A program made the translations under genes and the position numbers. Under the pieces are notes generated by a model that ran no database searches, had not been told where the DNA came from, and saw nothing but the letters and a program-made list of their open reading frames with translations. This document shows, piece after piece, positions 12,252-24,299 of a stretch of DNA of 64,000 bases (position 1 is its first letter; each line of letters starts with the position of its first letter). The stretch lies in NCBI RefSeq assembly GCF_008831285.2, contig NC_045140.1:5621528-5685527 (forward strand). Reading direction: 5' to 3'. The DNA is from Nymphaea colorata. Its lineage: Eukaryota > Streptophyta > Magnoliopsida > Nymphaeales > Nymphaeaceae.

Positions 12252-13388
12252 TCATTGGTTGCCAGTGGAGCCGCTGTTGTAAGAGGTGTGCTTGGCGGAG
12301 GAGCCCTTGCAGAGTTTGACGGGGTATTTGATAGCGTTGAGCTGCAGCTTGCGCAGGGCCGCGCTGCCGAGATCCACGCCGCAGATGTCGGCGAGCCTCA
12401 CCAGGTAGAGCAGCACGTCCGACAGCTCCTCGCCCAGGTGCTCCTTCTCCTCCGCCTTCCAGTCCGGCAGCCCCTTCGGCACCTCTCCCTTCCACTGGAA
12501 TATCTCAGACAGTTCTCCCACCTCTCCCACCTATACGCACAGCACGCCCCCACAAATCGGAAGTCACCAAAAAGGACCAAACAACAGCCAAATGCACAAC
12601 TACTCTATGCATTAACACATTCGCCCACAGATTCTTCGGCAGTAGTCTGTGTTGTATACTTTAAAATGTAAATCTAACAGATGGTATTGCAAACGGCTGA
12701 CGAATGTGGTTTACCACTCACCACCAAGAAATTTTTATTCACAAACACAAAAAAAAAGGTAGAGGATTCATAGGCTCTTAGGTTTTGGCCTTCCTTCTTT
12801 TCTTAAAGAATGTAAAGCGTGGGGTCCTTTAATGGATGTTAAATGCTATATTCAAGCTAGTATGTTAGCCTAGAAAAGGAGAGATGCATATTACCATATG
12901 ATAGGCTGTCATGGGGAAAATAGACATCTAGCTATCTACAAAGGGAAGGTGATTTCAGTGTTAAAAAAGAAAACTTATCAATGAAACCAAAGCAAAACTA
13001 GGGTTTCGTTTGTATCTCAACAACAAGAACAAGAGAAATTTGTATTTTCTATTGCGGAAAAAAGGAAAACCCCAAGAACCAAACGCAATCTCCTGATGTA
13101 ATTGTGAAGGGATGTAGAAGAAAACCAATGTTTTCTCCCAAGCAACAGAAAAATAAGGAGAAACCATCTGAAAAACCAAGGCATGGGGCTTCTAGAGAGA
13201 GAAGGGCGAAAAGGGTAGGAAGCGAATGGGCATACCAGGGCGAGGAGCAAGTTCCTGGGACTGTGGAACCGATCCCAATCCCTTTCTTTGGCAAACTCGG
13301 CCATCTTCTCCCTCAGTTCTTCGAGGGTAACGCTCTTGCAGGACTTTCCGTTCTCTCGGTGGTCGCTTTCCGTCTTCACGCCGTCCAT
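12252..13388 (-). CDS. DCTPP1: dCTP pyrophosphatase 1 (MazG-like NTP pyrophosphohydrolase)
   Basis: Two exons on the minus strand: 13388-13236, with donor GTATG, and 12530-12252, with acceptor TATAG and stop TGA. They join in frame (153 + 279 nt) to encode 143 residues, close to the roughly 140 usual for plant homologues. Exon 1 has SVTLEELREKMAEFAKERDW and FHSPRNLLLAL. Exon 2 opens with VGEVGELSEIFQWKGE and continues through EEKEHLGEELSDVLLYLVRL and ADICGVDL. The acidic residues of GEVGELSE and EELSDVLLYL are the Mg2+-binding EXXE...EXXD set of all-alpha MazG pyrophosphatases. The family hydrolyses dCTP and modified dCTPs (such as 5-methyl-dCTP) to dCMP and pyrophosphate, cleaning the nucleotide pool. 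The 705-bp intron is simple. The substrate is inferred from the family. Confidence 0.93.
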
Positions 13389-13760
13389 CTCTCTGGACTT
13401 CGGCCGGAAAGTTATCGGAGTGCAAAAACGAAACAGACGTAGGGAGAGAGAGGGAGGTGGGTATCAATAGGAGAGGAGAGTCAGGAGACGCATTTTATGT
13501 GGGAAGCACGGGCCTCACGCCTGGGGGCTACCGGCTATCGGCAGTTTCTCGGTCACATTTTAAAGAGAGAGCGATACGTGTCAACTGCGGGTAGAGTGGG
13601 AAAGGTGAACGGCCGCCCGGCACTACCCGCTACCTCCGGTTTTCCGGTCGGCCGGCCGGCCGGCCGATTGCCTGTGGGACCCACAAAGTATCCCCATCTG
13701 ATGGGGTTGGTACCATATTCTCTTCCTTCCGGCAACGTCGACAGAAATTCCTCCTCCTCC
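13389..13760 (-). promoter_or_regulatory. Probable DCTPP1 promoter and 5' UTR, GC-rich
   Basis: This upstream region is much more GC-rich than its surroundings and includes an alternating GGCC run at 13649-13666 that is nearly self-complementary. A purine-rich stretch next to the ATG (CT-rich in the transcript) looks like a leader. The promoter role is inferred from position and composition only. Confidence 0.45.
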
Positions 13761-13928
13761 TCTCCAAAATCTTTCTATTTGGTATTGTTTTGGTTGATTG
13801 AGCAGACAATGTCTATGTTCTTTGGCATCATTGGTTTTGGTAGCATTCAAATTTGTCCCAGCCAAAAAAAAGGAGAAATCTTTGAAAATCAATTATTGTG
13901 TCCTTTTTCAAGGGAAAATGAAACATAA

Positions 13929-16236
13929 TCAACTTCAAGTTAGAGAAAAAAAATTATGTGAGGCACAAAATGACACATCTCATGTCCCAACGAAAGTGCT
14001 ACTGGTTAAACTCTAAGATCCTTCAAGTTGAAGTTGGTCAGAAGAAAAGTAATCTCAAAAGACCCCTTGGCAGGATTGACATGGGTCAAGAATTCTCAAA
14101 AGAAAAGAGAACAGTTTAGGTGGTGAATTTCAATTGGTTTTGGGGTTTGAAAGAGTTTTTTAGGAATGTTTGGCTATTGCAACACTCCCAAAAGCATTTT
14201 ATAGACTTATCCTAATATTTGTAGCATAATCATAAAATATTATTATGTAGTGTTTTAAGAATATTTGAAATAAATTTATATGATATTTAGTTTGTATTCT
14301 AGTTGCCAAAATGTCCATACATCAGCCCTTTCTCCTTCTTCCTTCTTTCTTTCTCATATTTTTTGGGTCTAGAACTGCTTCAACACATAAGTGGTCTTAT
14401 CATACATCCTTTGTCACGCATACCATTGTTTGTAGTCTAAAAAAGTAGTATCCATGAAGCTACAAAATAGTAAAATGAGATGAGAAAGCAAAAAAATATG
14501 ACCAACAATATGGGTCACTCATACCAATGTTTTGTCGCATATAATATATATATATATATATTGATGAAAGTATACTGATGCCTCCGATGGAAGGCTCTTA
14601 CAAACAAGTATACCTTCAAAGTAAAACAAATGGTAATCGGATGGTGTTGTTAGAAGAAGAAGGCTAATTCTGTTCATATCTCCGTGAATAAGGATACGAG
14701 GACATGGCTTTGGAAAAGCTACTCCGAAATTGTTTGTTTTCCGGGGAAACCGAAGCACAATCAACTTGAGTTTGGGACGACAATTCCACATGGAACTCTT
14801 GAATAGTTTGAATTTGATCGTCGAGCGCATTACAATCACGAGGACCCAATGAAGTATAATATGTTGCTGGTGAGGCCCCACCATGTGAACATTGAAGCAA
14901 TTTGCAGAACATGTATATCCTTCCAGGAACAATGTGAAATGGTTGATAGTGTCTACGGGGCCGTTGTTTGACAATAGTGATATTATGTTATGTTATTCTC
15001 TCCTGCCTCCGACCCAAAATAGTTAGATTTATTGGACACTTTAAAGAATCAGATCTTCTTTTGGAACAAGTGCAGTAATATACTGTTACTTTTCTCAAAC
15101 AGCTATGATTGCTTACCATACATCTTCTTAGCCTTCTTCTATAGTCATTTTATTAGGTATTATGATATCTCTAAAGTTATGTGAAGTTTCTTTAACCGGT
15201 GAGCCTTGGCATCATGTCTTACAGAGACGATACCGAAGGATGGAGGCATAGTAGAAATATTGGTCCAAGATCTTTAACCTAACCTTCCTCATGTTTCCCT
15301 TTTACCACTTGCACAAATCTCTATGTTGGCTATCTTTCTTTTAAACAAAGTCATAAGATCTACACTTGAAGATTATGCATGGCCACTTAGTAATAGTTGC
15401 ATGGTGAGGCCAAATTTAGTTAGTTGAAGATCAAACAAATGACCCTCTCCCTCCCTCTCTCTCATTAGTGCAACCGATCGAATAGGATAGGATTGCTCTA
15501 ACCTGAATCAGTGACCTTCAGTATCATCAATGAAAATGAAATTCATCCGTTGTAACATGCTATACGAACGCCACTTGATTCGATTCTTGGATGGTGCTTT
15601 TCTGATGGTATTGTGGAGTATTGATTCGGGTCAAGGGTTGCGTTCTTGAGGCTAATGTGGCCGGTTCTTAACCTCTCTCTCTCTTTCTCTCTCTCCCCCA
15701 TTATTGTGACTACTTTGGAACTGAGGTTAGGTAAACTATTTCTAGATTAGGGTAAGGGATATGTAGACCCCAGGCACTGGACTCTTGATCTTCTTTTCAA
15801 CTCTAGGGTTTTAAGCAAAAGTACCCTTAGATAAAGACACATACATGCAGAGGCATGGACATTCACAGGAGCTGTCTATTTAGGTGTCTAATCTGAAAAG
15901 ATCTGAAGCTTATCCCCTGTTGAACCAGTTAAGTCTAACTCACTGCTGTGGGTGTGGAATGAGAGTTATGTCAATCAAAATATTGGTATAGATATGGACA
16001 AACATCACCAAGATGAGCGCATTTACAATGTGGAATATGGATGGTAGAGATTCCCAGTTGTGACAGAGATATATTTGATGTATCATATATTAGTGCTCGT
16101 CGATAATTTTCTAAGTATTTGAGGGATCAATTTTAGTTATCAAAATTAAGTTTCTATGTACTAGTGCCTCTAAGGAAAAATTTACTAGATCAACTACTTA
16201 CTTGATCCTATCTGAGATGCACTAAATGCAAATTCA
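13929..16236. other. Intergenic, nothing recognised
   Basis: AT-rich DNA with a short (TA)n at about 14539-14560 and CT-rich patches near 15444-15464 and 15671-15697. A minus-strand open frame at 14519-14974 (151 codons) encodes no family I recognise and runs into the TA repeat. Confidence 0.4.
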
Positions 16237-16428
16237 GGGGCGTTTGATATTATCATAATCATGGAATTTTAGAATCAAAATGCTCATTTTTTAAGAATAA
16301 GAATCATTGAACAACAAGATATTTTCTTTTTAGAATACCTGGAGTTTTGATTCCATTCCAGCTTGAAGAGGAATTATGATTCTAGAATTTACGTTCTTAA
16401 ATCAAAATTCCAAACCATCAAACGCCCC
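16237..16428. mobile_element. Tourist/PIF-Harbinger-type MITE
   Basis: Inverted termini GGGGCGTTTGAT (16237 onward) and ATCAAACGCCCC (ending 16428), with further inverted similarity inward (ATGGAATTTTAGAATCA against its reverse complement). Flanks are TCA and TTA, compatible with the TTA target duplication typical of Tourist elements with one mutation. About 192 bp with no coding capacity. Confidence 0.8.
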
Positions 16429-16549
16429 TTAATCTATCACTAATATGATGAGATACTACAACTCCAAATTTGTAGAAAATATGATAAGATCCTCTCTAGA
16501 ACTTATAAAAAATATGATCCCCCTCTTAGTGCATCCTGGGGATGCCAAT

Positions 16550-16837
16550 TAAGGGTGGGCCCAGCCCGGCCCGACCCGATGTCCGAAACTCGGGCCCAGG
16601 TCTGGCAAACCCGGTTATAATAAAAAAATATTTTTTTAAAATATAAATTTTTTTTTAATATAAAATATATTTCTAATAATAAAATATATATTATTAATAA
16701 AAAAATTCTTTTAAAAATTATCGGGCCAATCCAGGCAAGCCCATCGGGCCCGGGCCAGGTTTTTCGAGACTAGACCTGGGCCTGTACCGGGTCGAGTACT
16801 GGGTATGAACGGCGGCCTGGCCCGGTGCACACTCTTA
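16550..16837. mobile_element. hAT-like MITE with GGGCCCGG-rich ends
   Basis: Begins TAAGGGTGGGC and ends GCACACTCTTA (inverted, imperfect). Flanked by 8-bp direct repeats ATGCCAAT (16542-16549) and ATGTCAAT (16838-16845), a 7/8 match. The arms are rich in CCCGGGC words and the middle is pure A/T. The 8-bp duplication suggests hAT. Confidence 0.75.
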
Positions 16838-17021
16838 ATGTCAATGGGTCAGATATCTAAGTGAAAAACTTAAAAAGAGTTGGATATGAAAAAAAAAACT
16901 TAACATCAGATCAAGATAGCAGATATGATTCAGATTTAGTAAATAGCATTTGATCAGGTTTGAATTCGAGCACAATTACATTTTGAAACGTGGTTTGGAT
17001 TCAAATGTTCACTTAAAAGTC

Positions 17022-17121
17022 GGATTCAGATCCAGATGTGAAAACAAAGCTAGGTTTGAAGAGTAAACGTTGAATTCAGATCCAGATATGAAAACAAAGC
17101 TAGGTTTGAATAGTAAATTCA
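17022..17121. repeat. Two-copy 50-bp tandem repeat
   Basis: Two adjacent near-identical units share ATTCAGATCCAGAT and AAAACAAAGCTAGGTTTGAA. They sit in a wider region (16890-17250) rich in GATTCAGAT words that ends GACATCCCTA, itself like a MITE terminus. Confidence 0.85.
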
Positions 17122-17608
17122 AAAATTAGATTTCGTATATGGTATCACTTTTCTTCATTTGTATTCAAATCTGAATTTGAACATGTAAACATCCGTTAAA
17201 TCAATCTAGCAAAAGATACATCTGATTCAAATCTAATCTTTTGACATCCCTACGCAATCCAGTTTTTTTTTTTTTAGGCTCTGTCACCAGTCAGCCCGGT
17301 GCGGAACCCAAGGAATTTGAGGACAGTAATTTTCAAGAATATTTAAAAACAAATAGAATCTTAGGCCTTCCAAGGACCCCTTAGTCCTTCATGCAAGAAA
17401 GATCCCACAAGTCACTGTTTACTTGGATAAAGTTGAGGCACTGCCCAAGGCAGAGTCAGCCAGCAAGCATCACAAGTTCTCATACATGGCTTCTTTGCAT
17501 TGAAATAGAAGCTTGTCTGTAGTGGATGACCAAAGTTGTAGGGTACCCTACAGTCCAACCAAGAGCCAGCTCACACTAAGAAGGTCTTCCCATCACATCC
17601 TTTATAGA

Positions 17609-17808
17609 CAGGGGTAGGGGTAGAGCTAGAAATTTTTCATGAGCGGGGCTGAATTAAAGTTTTTAAATTTTGACTATGGCCGAAATATCATTTTTCAAAA
17701 TTTTATATAAAACAAATGAAATTTTCTAAAATTTACATGTAAATTTTAAAAAAAAGTTTGAGGTGGAGCCAGGGGCCATGCGGGGGCCCTACCTTGGCTC
17801 CGCCCCTG
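17609..17808. mobile_element. hAT-like MITE, family A (best copy)
   Basis: Starts CAGGGGTAGGGGTAGAGCTAG and ends TTGGCTCCGCCCCTG. The flanking 8-mers TTTATAGA (17601-17608) and TCTATAAA (17809-17816) agree at 6 of 8 positions as direct repeats. The interior has the signature ATATCATTTTTCAAAATTTT then ATAAAACAAATGAAATTT, shared with copies at about 20178-20300, 56955-57136 and 58722-58827. No coding capacity. Confidence 0.8.
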
Positions 17809-17829
17809 TCTATAAACGAAAGTGGTGCA

Positions 17830-20160
17830 CACTCTTCTGTTCAACAGCAACATTAACAACATCAAGTCAGTTGGAGCAGTGAAAGGCAACATGCACTGTC
17901 CCAATTATAAGGTGCATTCAATCTCATGGATTTCTGAAAGTGGGCATGTCTCAACATGTGTTGTCTTGTATTTGGGTATCTTTTTTTTTTTTTTTTATGG
18001 AGGTCTCAAATGGGGCCATGAATGAGTAGGATCCATTACTGTTCCACCACTGTTTACTGCTTCATATTTAGTGGCAGTGCACTTTTTGGGATTTTTGTTT
18101 CCTCCTTTTCTTGTGATGAGAAATGCACTAACTTTTAGTTGTTAATGGCCACACCACTGCAAATGTGAATCTCAAGAGTGATTGGCAGTGAGTTCTACTT
18201 TTGTGTTTGGCCCAAAAAAGAGAGACCATGGAGAGAAAAGAACTTAAGATGAAGATGCCATTAGGGATGTAAACGGTTCGGATTCGATTCAGATCTACCC
18301 TTGCAATCCAATTTGGTTTCAAACTTAGACTTGGATTTTACTTGTTGGCATCACCTCAGGCATTTATATTTAATTTGATTGGGTCTTTATTGGGCACCAA
18401 TCATGTACCAAACTGATACTCAAATTTATATATGAAAATTAGAGAAGATTTATTACAATTGAATTTTTTTGTATGATTTCAAAATCCAATGCAGTCGCTA
18501 AGCCACATTAGGGCTGGTATGGGCAGTTGCCAGCACCAGCGCCATATCTTTAACTTTTCCTTTATTTTCACATGAATGCCTTTAACTATTTGCTTAAAAT
18601 TCGAGAAAAAATTGGAGAATTTTGAAATAGTGCCCTTGGATAAAAATTTCAAGCTCCACTGCTAAGGTCAATGATGTTAAGTTAATTGGTAGTCATAAAT
18701 TTCGATTTTTGCAACTCAAAATCACAATTTTTGTATTCAAATACTTTTTGATATTCCAACCACATGGCATGACCGGATTTTTAAAAATCAGCCGATAAAA
18801 ATTGCCTTGTACTGGGATTTTTCTATTTTAGAAATTAATCAATAAATATTATAAAATAAATATAATAAAATAAAAGAACTCGTTCTTCCAACTCTTCCAT
18901 CAGTCAACATGACTGGGTATGGGCCCATACTGACCACTCTGCCTCTAGAGAGACTTTTGCTCTTACTTTTTAAAATTCTCATCAACGTTCTCCTCAAAAA
19001 CATGTCACCAAAGACAAAAAAAAAAAAATGCAAAATAAAAAGTATCTTTCACAAGTTTTACTGTTTTTTGTTTTGGCATCAAAACCAAAGCAAAGAGGCC
19101 AAATAAGACACAAGACTCAAACCAAAACCAAAGTAAAAAGGCCAAATAAGACACAAAAGGTAAGTTTGGAGTTCGACTCGTTAGCAAATGACTCGTTTGA
19201 ACTCGTTCACGAATCGAGCTTGAGGTCACCCCTATAAGACGCATAAGCCTTTAGGGCAGAGGTGCCATCCTCAATGTTTTATGTTCTCCAGTGCATTATG
19301 CAGTAGAGTCAAAAGCTTAGGTTTAGTGTAGGCACCTTAACGTAATTTTTTGAATCTTCCCTTCTAATGAAATTTTTCTTGAGCTAGTGTGGGCAGTGGC
19401 CCACACCAGCCCCCTTGCATATAACCACTGCAAACGTCAAAGCCTGTCAAAATATAAACAAAAACCCTTGTTTAAGCTCTCTAAAACTAAGCTGTTTGGA
19501 GCTAATGTTGCAGATTGCAAAATAGGCGTCGGTTGGGGAATTATCAATTATGTATTTCATTTATTTACGATAAACAGAATTATAAACTTATGAGCTAACG
19601 GTCGGCAAATTTCTCGAAGAACTCGGGGAATATTAATATTGAGAGAGAAGAAAAAGGACCTGCAGGCGAAACGAACGGGACAAGAAAGATGGCAAGTTGG
19701 TAACGCAAGGGGGAGAAAAAGGAAGGCGATGATGGCAGGAGGAAGGAATGTTGGTTATTGGGGAAAGTGGAAAGTGAAGGGCGTGGATGAATTTGGGGAG
19801 AAGCAATGGCTGCTCCGACCTTTTGATTTCCGTTCCCTGAGATTATCGACGCGTCTCGGGGCTGACGCCCTTTCAGCCCCACCAAGACGACTTGTTGCCG
19901 GAGTTATGGCGGCCTGCATGTGGAAGCACAGGCGCAGCTACATCTCCACAAAATATATATAATGTTATTTATTACATTATATATATATATATATATATAA
20001 AAGTGTTCTTATAACTTATAAGCATTGCAAATTGAGTTAGTAATTTCTGGTTGAATGAAAGGAAAAAGTGTTTTTAAAAATTTTGAGTTAGTTTTCTCTC
20101 TGCCAGTGAATCGAGGCTTGGCTTGACCGTGCTTTAGCTTGTTGGCTAAAAGGGTAACTT
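17830..20160. other. Intergenic with repeat fragments
   Basis: No gene supported. Contains a MITE-like start TAGGGATGTAAACGG near 18265, a GGGCAGTTGCC-type near-palindrome at 18521-18531 and another (GTGTGGGCAGTGGCCCACAC) at about 19388-19407, a GACTCG/GAGCTT patch at about 19170-19215, and a short (TA)n at about 19979-19999. A GC-richer block at 19610-19930 resembles gene-leader sequence but has no recognisable product on either strand. Confidence 0.4.
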
Positions 20161-20177
20161 CCATCGTTTTAGAGGAC

Positions 20178-20300
20178 ATTTTTTAAGAAAAGGTTAAATT
20201 ATAGTTTTAAAATTTTGACAAGAGTCGAAATATTAATTTTTCAAAATTTTGATATAAAATAAATGAAATTTTTAAAAATTTATATGTAATTTTTTTTAAT
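20178..20300. mobile_element. hAT-like MITE family A, internal fragment
   Basis: Matches the interior of the 17609-17808 element (CGAAATATTAATTTTTCAAAA, then ATAAAATAAATGAAATTT) but lacks both GC-rich ends. Confidence 0.65.
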
Positions 20301-20490
20301 TTTTACCAATGTTCACGATAAAACGTCTATAAAAGTATCTTGTTTACTGACGTTTGCATGTCGAACATTGGGTATCCAATTTCAACTAACATCCTACCCA
20401 TCGGTGAAAGATGTTCTTCGTTCATGTTTCTTCGGACATCAGTCGGTGAATTAATCCTTTTTGTAGTGCTACTAAACATTAAGCGCGGTT

Positions 20491-20695
20491 CATTCATTTT
20501 TTATATGCAAAACGACTATAGACATTGTCACCACCAAGGCAAAAAATGCATGTCAAAATCATATTTCAGTGCACTCCAGGGGGAGGAAGGAGAACATTAA
20601 GTCATTAATCTCGGGATTATACGCATTATAAAGGCTTATGTTAGATCTTCTAGATGAAGCATGGTTCCAACATTCATTTTTTATATGTAAAATGG

Positions 20696-20739
<44 letters not shown>

Positions 20740-20790
20740 ACCAAAGCAAAAACATGCATATAAAAATCATATTCCAGTGCAATCCGAGGG
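20491..20790. repeat. Imperfect duplication split by a (TA)19 repeat
   Basis: The segments 20491-20580 and 20671-20790 both read CATTCATTTTTTATATG...GTCACCA...ATCATATT(T/C)CAGTGCA. The second copy has expanded a CTATAGA-like site into (TA)19 at 20699-20736. Confidence 0.75.
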
Positions 20791-20989
20791 CTAGGGGAGA
20801 TCAGCGAATCTATCTGATTATATGTGTCATACTGGTGCATAGAATTTTCGTGTGTTAGTATGGTTAATGATAAAATATCCCTAGTTCACATAGAAAATAA
20901 AACTTTTTATATGACAAAATTGAAAATCGAAAAAAAGTAAAAAAAGACTACTAAGAACATTCTTTTTCAATGAGTTACAAAAATGTCCC

Positions 20990-21640
20990 CTCTGCTCTTA
21001 CAGAGGATATGGGTTGCGTGCACTTAATGGCGCATGCAACTCGCTCCTGGAGATCAGACCATTCCTTTATTCTCACTCTGCACTCTTTCCTGCGCGATCT
21101 CCGGCCATTATTGTGGTCTAATCCTTTTCTTGTGAGTAGAGGCAGCACAAAGAGTTTGAAGAATTTCTTTGACTCTACAAATGCAGGCTTCTTAGACCAG
21201 ACTGTGCAGATGTGGTCAAAGACTGTTGGTACTCAGAAGTTAGAGCTCGCTTTGAAGTTGGAGATTACGTGGAGGAAAGTTCTGTGGTGGACTTTCATTT
21301 CTATGGCAATGTCTCCTCTTTGACAGTTGAAATTTGAGTTAAAGAGAGTTCAATTGGGAGTTCTGCCCTCTAGAAATGTTAATTATGAATGGATGTTGAG
21401 GAAGGAGTTAGAGTCGATTATCCATGAGGAGAAAATCTTTTGGAAGCCGAAATGTAGCATTCATGGTTGAAAGAAAGTGACTGCAACATGAGTTTTTTCC
21501 AATTTCAGTTTCAAAGAAGTTGGCTAAAAAATAGAGTTAACTCTATAGGAGTTAATGGGGCGTCAGGTAGAGGACCTTATAAAAATGATGCAGGACCTTT
21601 AGGCGAGCAGGAAGTTAACATTCCACTGCTCGAAGAAGAC
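20990..21640 (+). pseudogene. Decayed L1-type LINE ORF2 fragment (endonuclease end to pre-RT linker)
   Basis: Plus-strand reading with several frame breaks. It shows RSWRSDHSFILTLHSFLRD followed by RPLLWSNPFL, resembling the SDHSPIL...RPFRFENMWL segment at the end of plant LINE endonucleases. Further on, ELESIIHEEKIFWKPK and LKESDCNMSFFQFQFQRS, then NRVNSIGVNG, match the EEIFWKQKSRxxWLKEGDRNTxFFH...NRIxSIxxxDG linker before reverse transcriptase. Stops and shifts mean it is inactive. No poly(A) tail or target duplication was located. Confidence 0.7.
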
Positions 21641-21679
21641 CTGAAGGCCTCCTCATTCCCCCTGCCTCTCTAGTCGTGG

Positions 21680-23235
21680 GCTATGTCAGGAATTGGGTGA
21701 AATACGGTATACCTTTCAACTTGGGTATTGTGACCCAACTTTTATAGTCCAGGAGAATACCACCCACAAGAACATGTGATGTGTCTTTTACATGCCTGCA
21801 GCTATGTTACGCCTCTTAAGGCCACGACTCATGACCTTGGTAGAGTATTCTTCATTGATTTTTTTGCGGATGATGGTAGGGGAAGATCCTTACTTGGTGA
21901 GCTCACGGGAAGGCTCTCCTCAAGAGAATGAGAAGTTATGATAATCTCATATGCTTTCCTCTTTTCGGTCACCATTCAATGTGAATTACGCCTAAGAAAT
22001 CATTTGATTGATTAAGCTCTTGACATGATCTCTTGAGTACCTGCAGTTACTCCTAACTTGGACTTTAGAAGTTAAATCATATTTGTTTATGTAATTTCCT
22101 TTTGATACTCAATTAGATCTTTCTTAATAGGGCCCATACCATCATTACATGCTATCTATTCAACCAAATGTCAAGTAGTATAGTGGGCACGATTATAGGC
22201 CTGAATATAATCCAATCAAAATGGAATCTGAACACATTTATGTTTTCCTTGAGTGTGATAAAATGAATTTTGAATCCCAATCCAACGTTTCTTCTAATGG
22301 TTTCATTAGATGGACATGGAATTGTGAGAGTTGATGTTCCTTTGGGATCGCTTGGTAACAAGGAGTGTCTTATGAATCTGCCTCAAAGATCAAGCCAGAG
22401 TCATGAAATATTAATACTGGTATTCCATGAATCCACCCCAAATTTTAGGATGTGGGTTCATAGGACAATGTCAGGGCCCGTGTTCCTGCTGCTAAACAGC
22501 ACCTCTAAGACGGAATCAAAGTATAACTTTGTGAAAGACCAACCTATACTCAATAAGCAGCCGTTTGAATCAAGCTATGAATATATGTTTGGAACTTGAT
22601 TTAGCATGAAAAGAGATTATTTCATATATTCCATACTCATGTTGTCTAAACCATAAATGAATGTTGTATTTTTTTTCAATCTGACCTTACTTATACATTC
22701 AATTTTTTAATAATGTTATTTGGACAGAAAGCATGAATTTTCAGGTCTCAAAAGTTAGTCAGCACAATTTGAGTTTGCAGATTTTTAAAGATATCAAATT
22801 ACTTATAATGATGCTAAAATTACATTATTTATATTTTCCATTAAAAGTGTAAGTTGATCATATGATAAGGTTGAATAAAAGAAAAAATTATTATTTGTGA
22901 AAAGAGAAACTTTTTCTTATCAAATATACTGCTTGTGCTCTTATGAGTCTTATATCCTTACTATATTTAAAATTAGGTTAGGAACATTCGGCAACATGGT
23001 TTCAATGTCTGGCGTCCATAGTGGACTGCACAATCTTTAGGCCTTTTGAGATTATTATGCCTGAAATTTTATTCTCTTCGAGCAAATACTAAAGTTTTCA
23101 TATGTTCATCTTACCAATTTATTCTCGAATACAAAACTAGGTTCACCCACTTTTCTGTCATTGTTATCTCTCTCTCTCTCTTTGTGTGTGTGTGTGTCTA
23201 TATATATATAATGTGTGTGTGTGTGAAATCAGAAA
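21680..23235. other. Intergenic, nothing recognised
   Basis: May include further LINE-derived sequence after 21640, but I could not align it. An open frame at 22270-22599 (109 codons) shows no family I know. CT, GT and TA simple repeats lie at about 23168-23225. Confidence 0.35.
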
Positions 23236-23472
23236 TATGAAAAATTATGTAGATCAAGAACGAGTCATTCAATCAACTAGATTCTAAGTTTACTTGTTCA
23301 AAAATGGTGAATGACAATTTGTAGTTTAAATATATATAAAAATTATTAAATTATGAAATGTGAAAATTATATAGAACAAGTATGAGTCATTCAAACAACT
23401 TGATTAGAAATTCACATAATCCTCTAAGGTTGCTTGTTCAAAAAAAGTGAATGACAATTTGTTATTTGAATG
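23236..23472. repeat. Imperfect two-copy tandem repeat (~115 bp unit)
   Basis: 23236-23335 and 23357-23472 share GAGTCATTCAA, CAACT(A/T)GATT, CTTGTTCAAAAA and GTGAATGACAATTTGT. The second copy has about 20 extra bases in its middle. Confidence 0.8.
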
Positions 23473-23758
23473 TAAATTTGCATGTGCCTTGAAAACTACC
23501 ATTGATTTGATGACTAATAATCCAATATATTATCTTCTAAACGTCAATTTAAAAATTATAAAAGCTTAAAAAATAGAGAATATGACAACGTAATAATAAA
23601 AATCCCATGTGTAGACATGGGAGAAAGAACCTATGCATAAACTTTTACCAGAATCCGACAACCAGTGTGCATGGTACAGGTGTCCGCTTCAAAAGGAAGG
23701 GAGTTCAAGGCAAACCTTTCTGCAACCTCTTTCCTTGTAGCCTTATTGTGGGGGACAA

Positions 23759-23940
23759 CAGGGGCGGAGTCAGGCTTTTTTTTAGGGGCGGGCCGACAGT
23801 ACAACTTCTGAATCCGGGTAGGGCCAACTGAATTCAAATCCAAAAAATACATTACACAATTAAAAAAATTTATTTTTTTCAATGTAAATTTTTTTTTTTC
23901 CATTGGCCGGGGTGGGGCCATGGCCTAGGCAGCCCCCCCG
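23759..23940. mobile_element. hAT-like MITE (second family, copy 2)
   Basis: Begins CAGGGGCGGAGTCAGG and ends in a C-rich terminus. Flanked by GGGGACAA (23751-23758) and AGGGACAA (23941-23948), a 7/8 direct repeat. The internal GTAGGGCCAA, A/T tracts and GGGGTGGGGCCA are shared with the copy near 10418-10583. Confidence 0.75.
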
Positions 23941-24299
23941 AGGGACAATATTATTAGCACTGGATGTGAATGCAGGCATTTGTTTCCTACCCACCACCTT
24001 GTCCCCCTACTTCTTCAAGTGCATTGCATGCGATTTTATTGAAGAAAGCAATAATTTGGCTCTCCCACACACACATGCATGTATGTCAACTACTAAAAAT
24101 GCTCCCCACAATCTCAAGAGGGAATCAGCTGTTTCAAGAAATAGATTCATTTGCCATTATTAGGGTTAGTAGGAGAGTCAGAAATTTTTTGCTAAGAGCA
24201 ACTAATGCATAGTAACTCCATTTTAGACCTTCAAAATCTCATATGCTCTTCAAATATATACTAAAATAATGAATTGATGAATCAATAAGTAGTAAAGTG

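Noticed and set aside
12398-12671. Open frames on the plus strand across DCTPP1 exon 2
   Set aside because: Antisense or other-frame shadows of a clearly identified enzyme.
14519-14974. Possible minus-strand gene (151 codons)
   Set aside because: No recognisable family, ends in a TA repeat, and a competing frame covers the same stretch.
22270-22599. 109-codon plus-strand open frame
   Set aside because: Reads smoothly but I recognise no domain and see no splice partners; left as unassigned.
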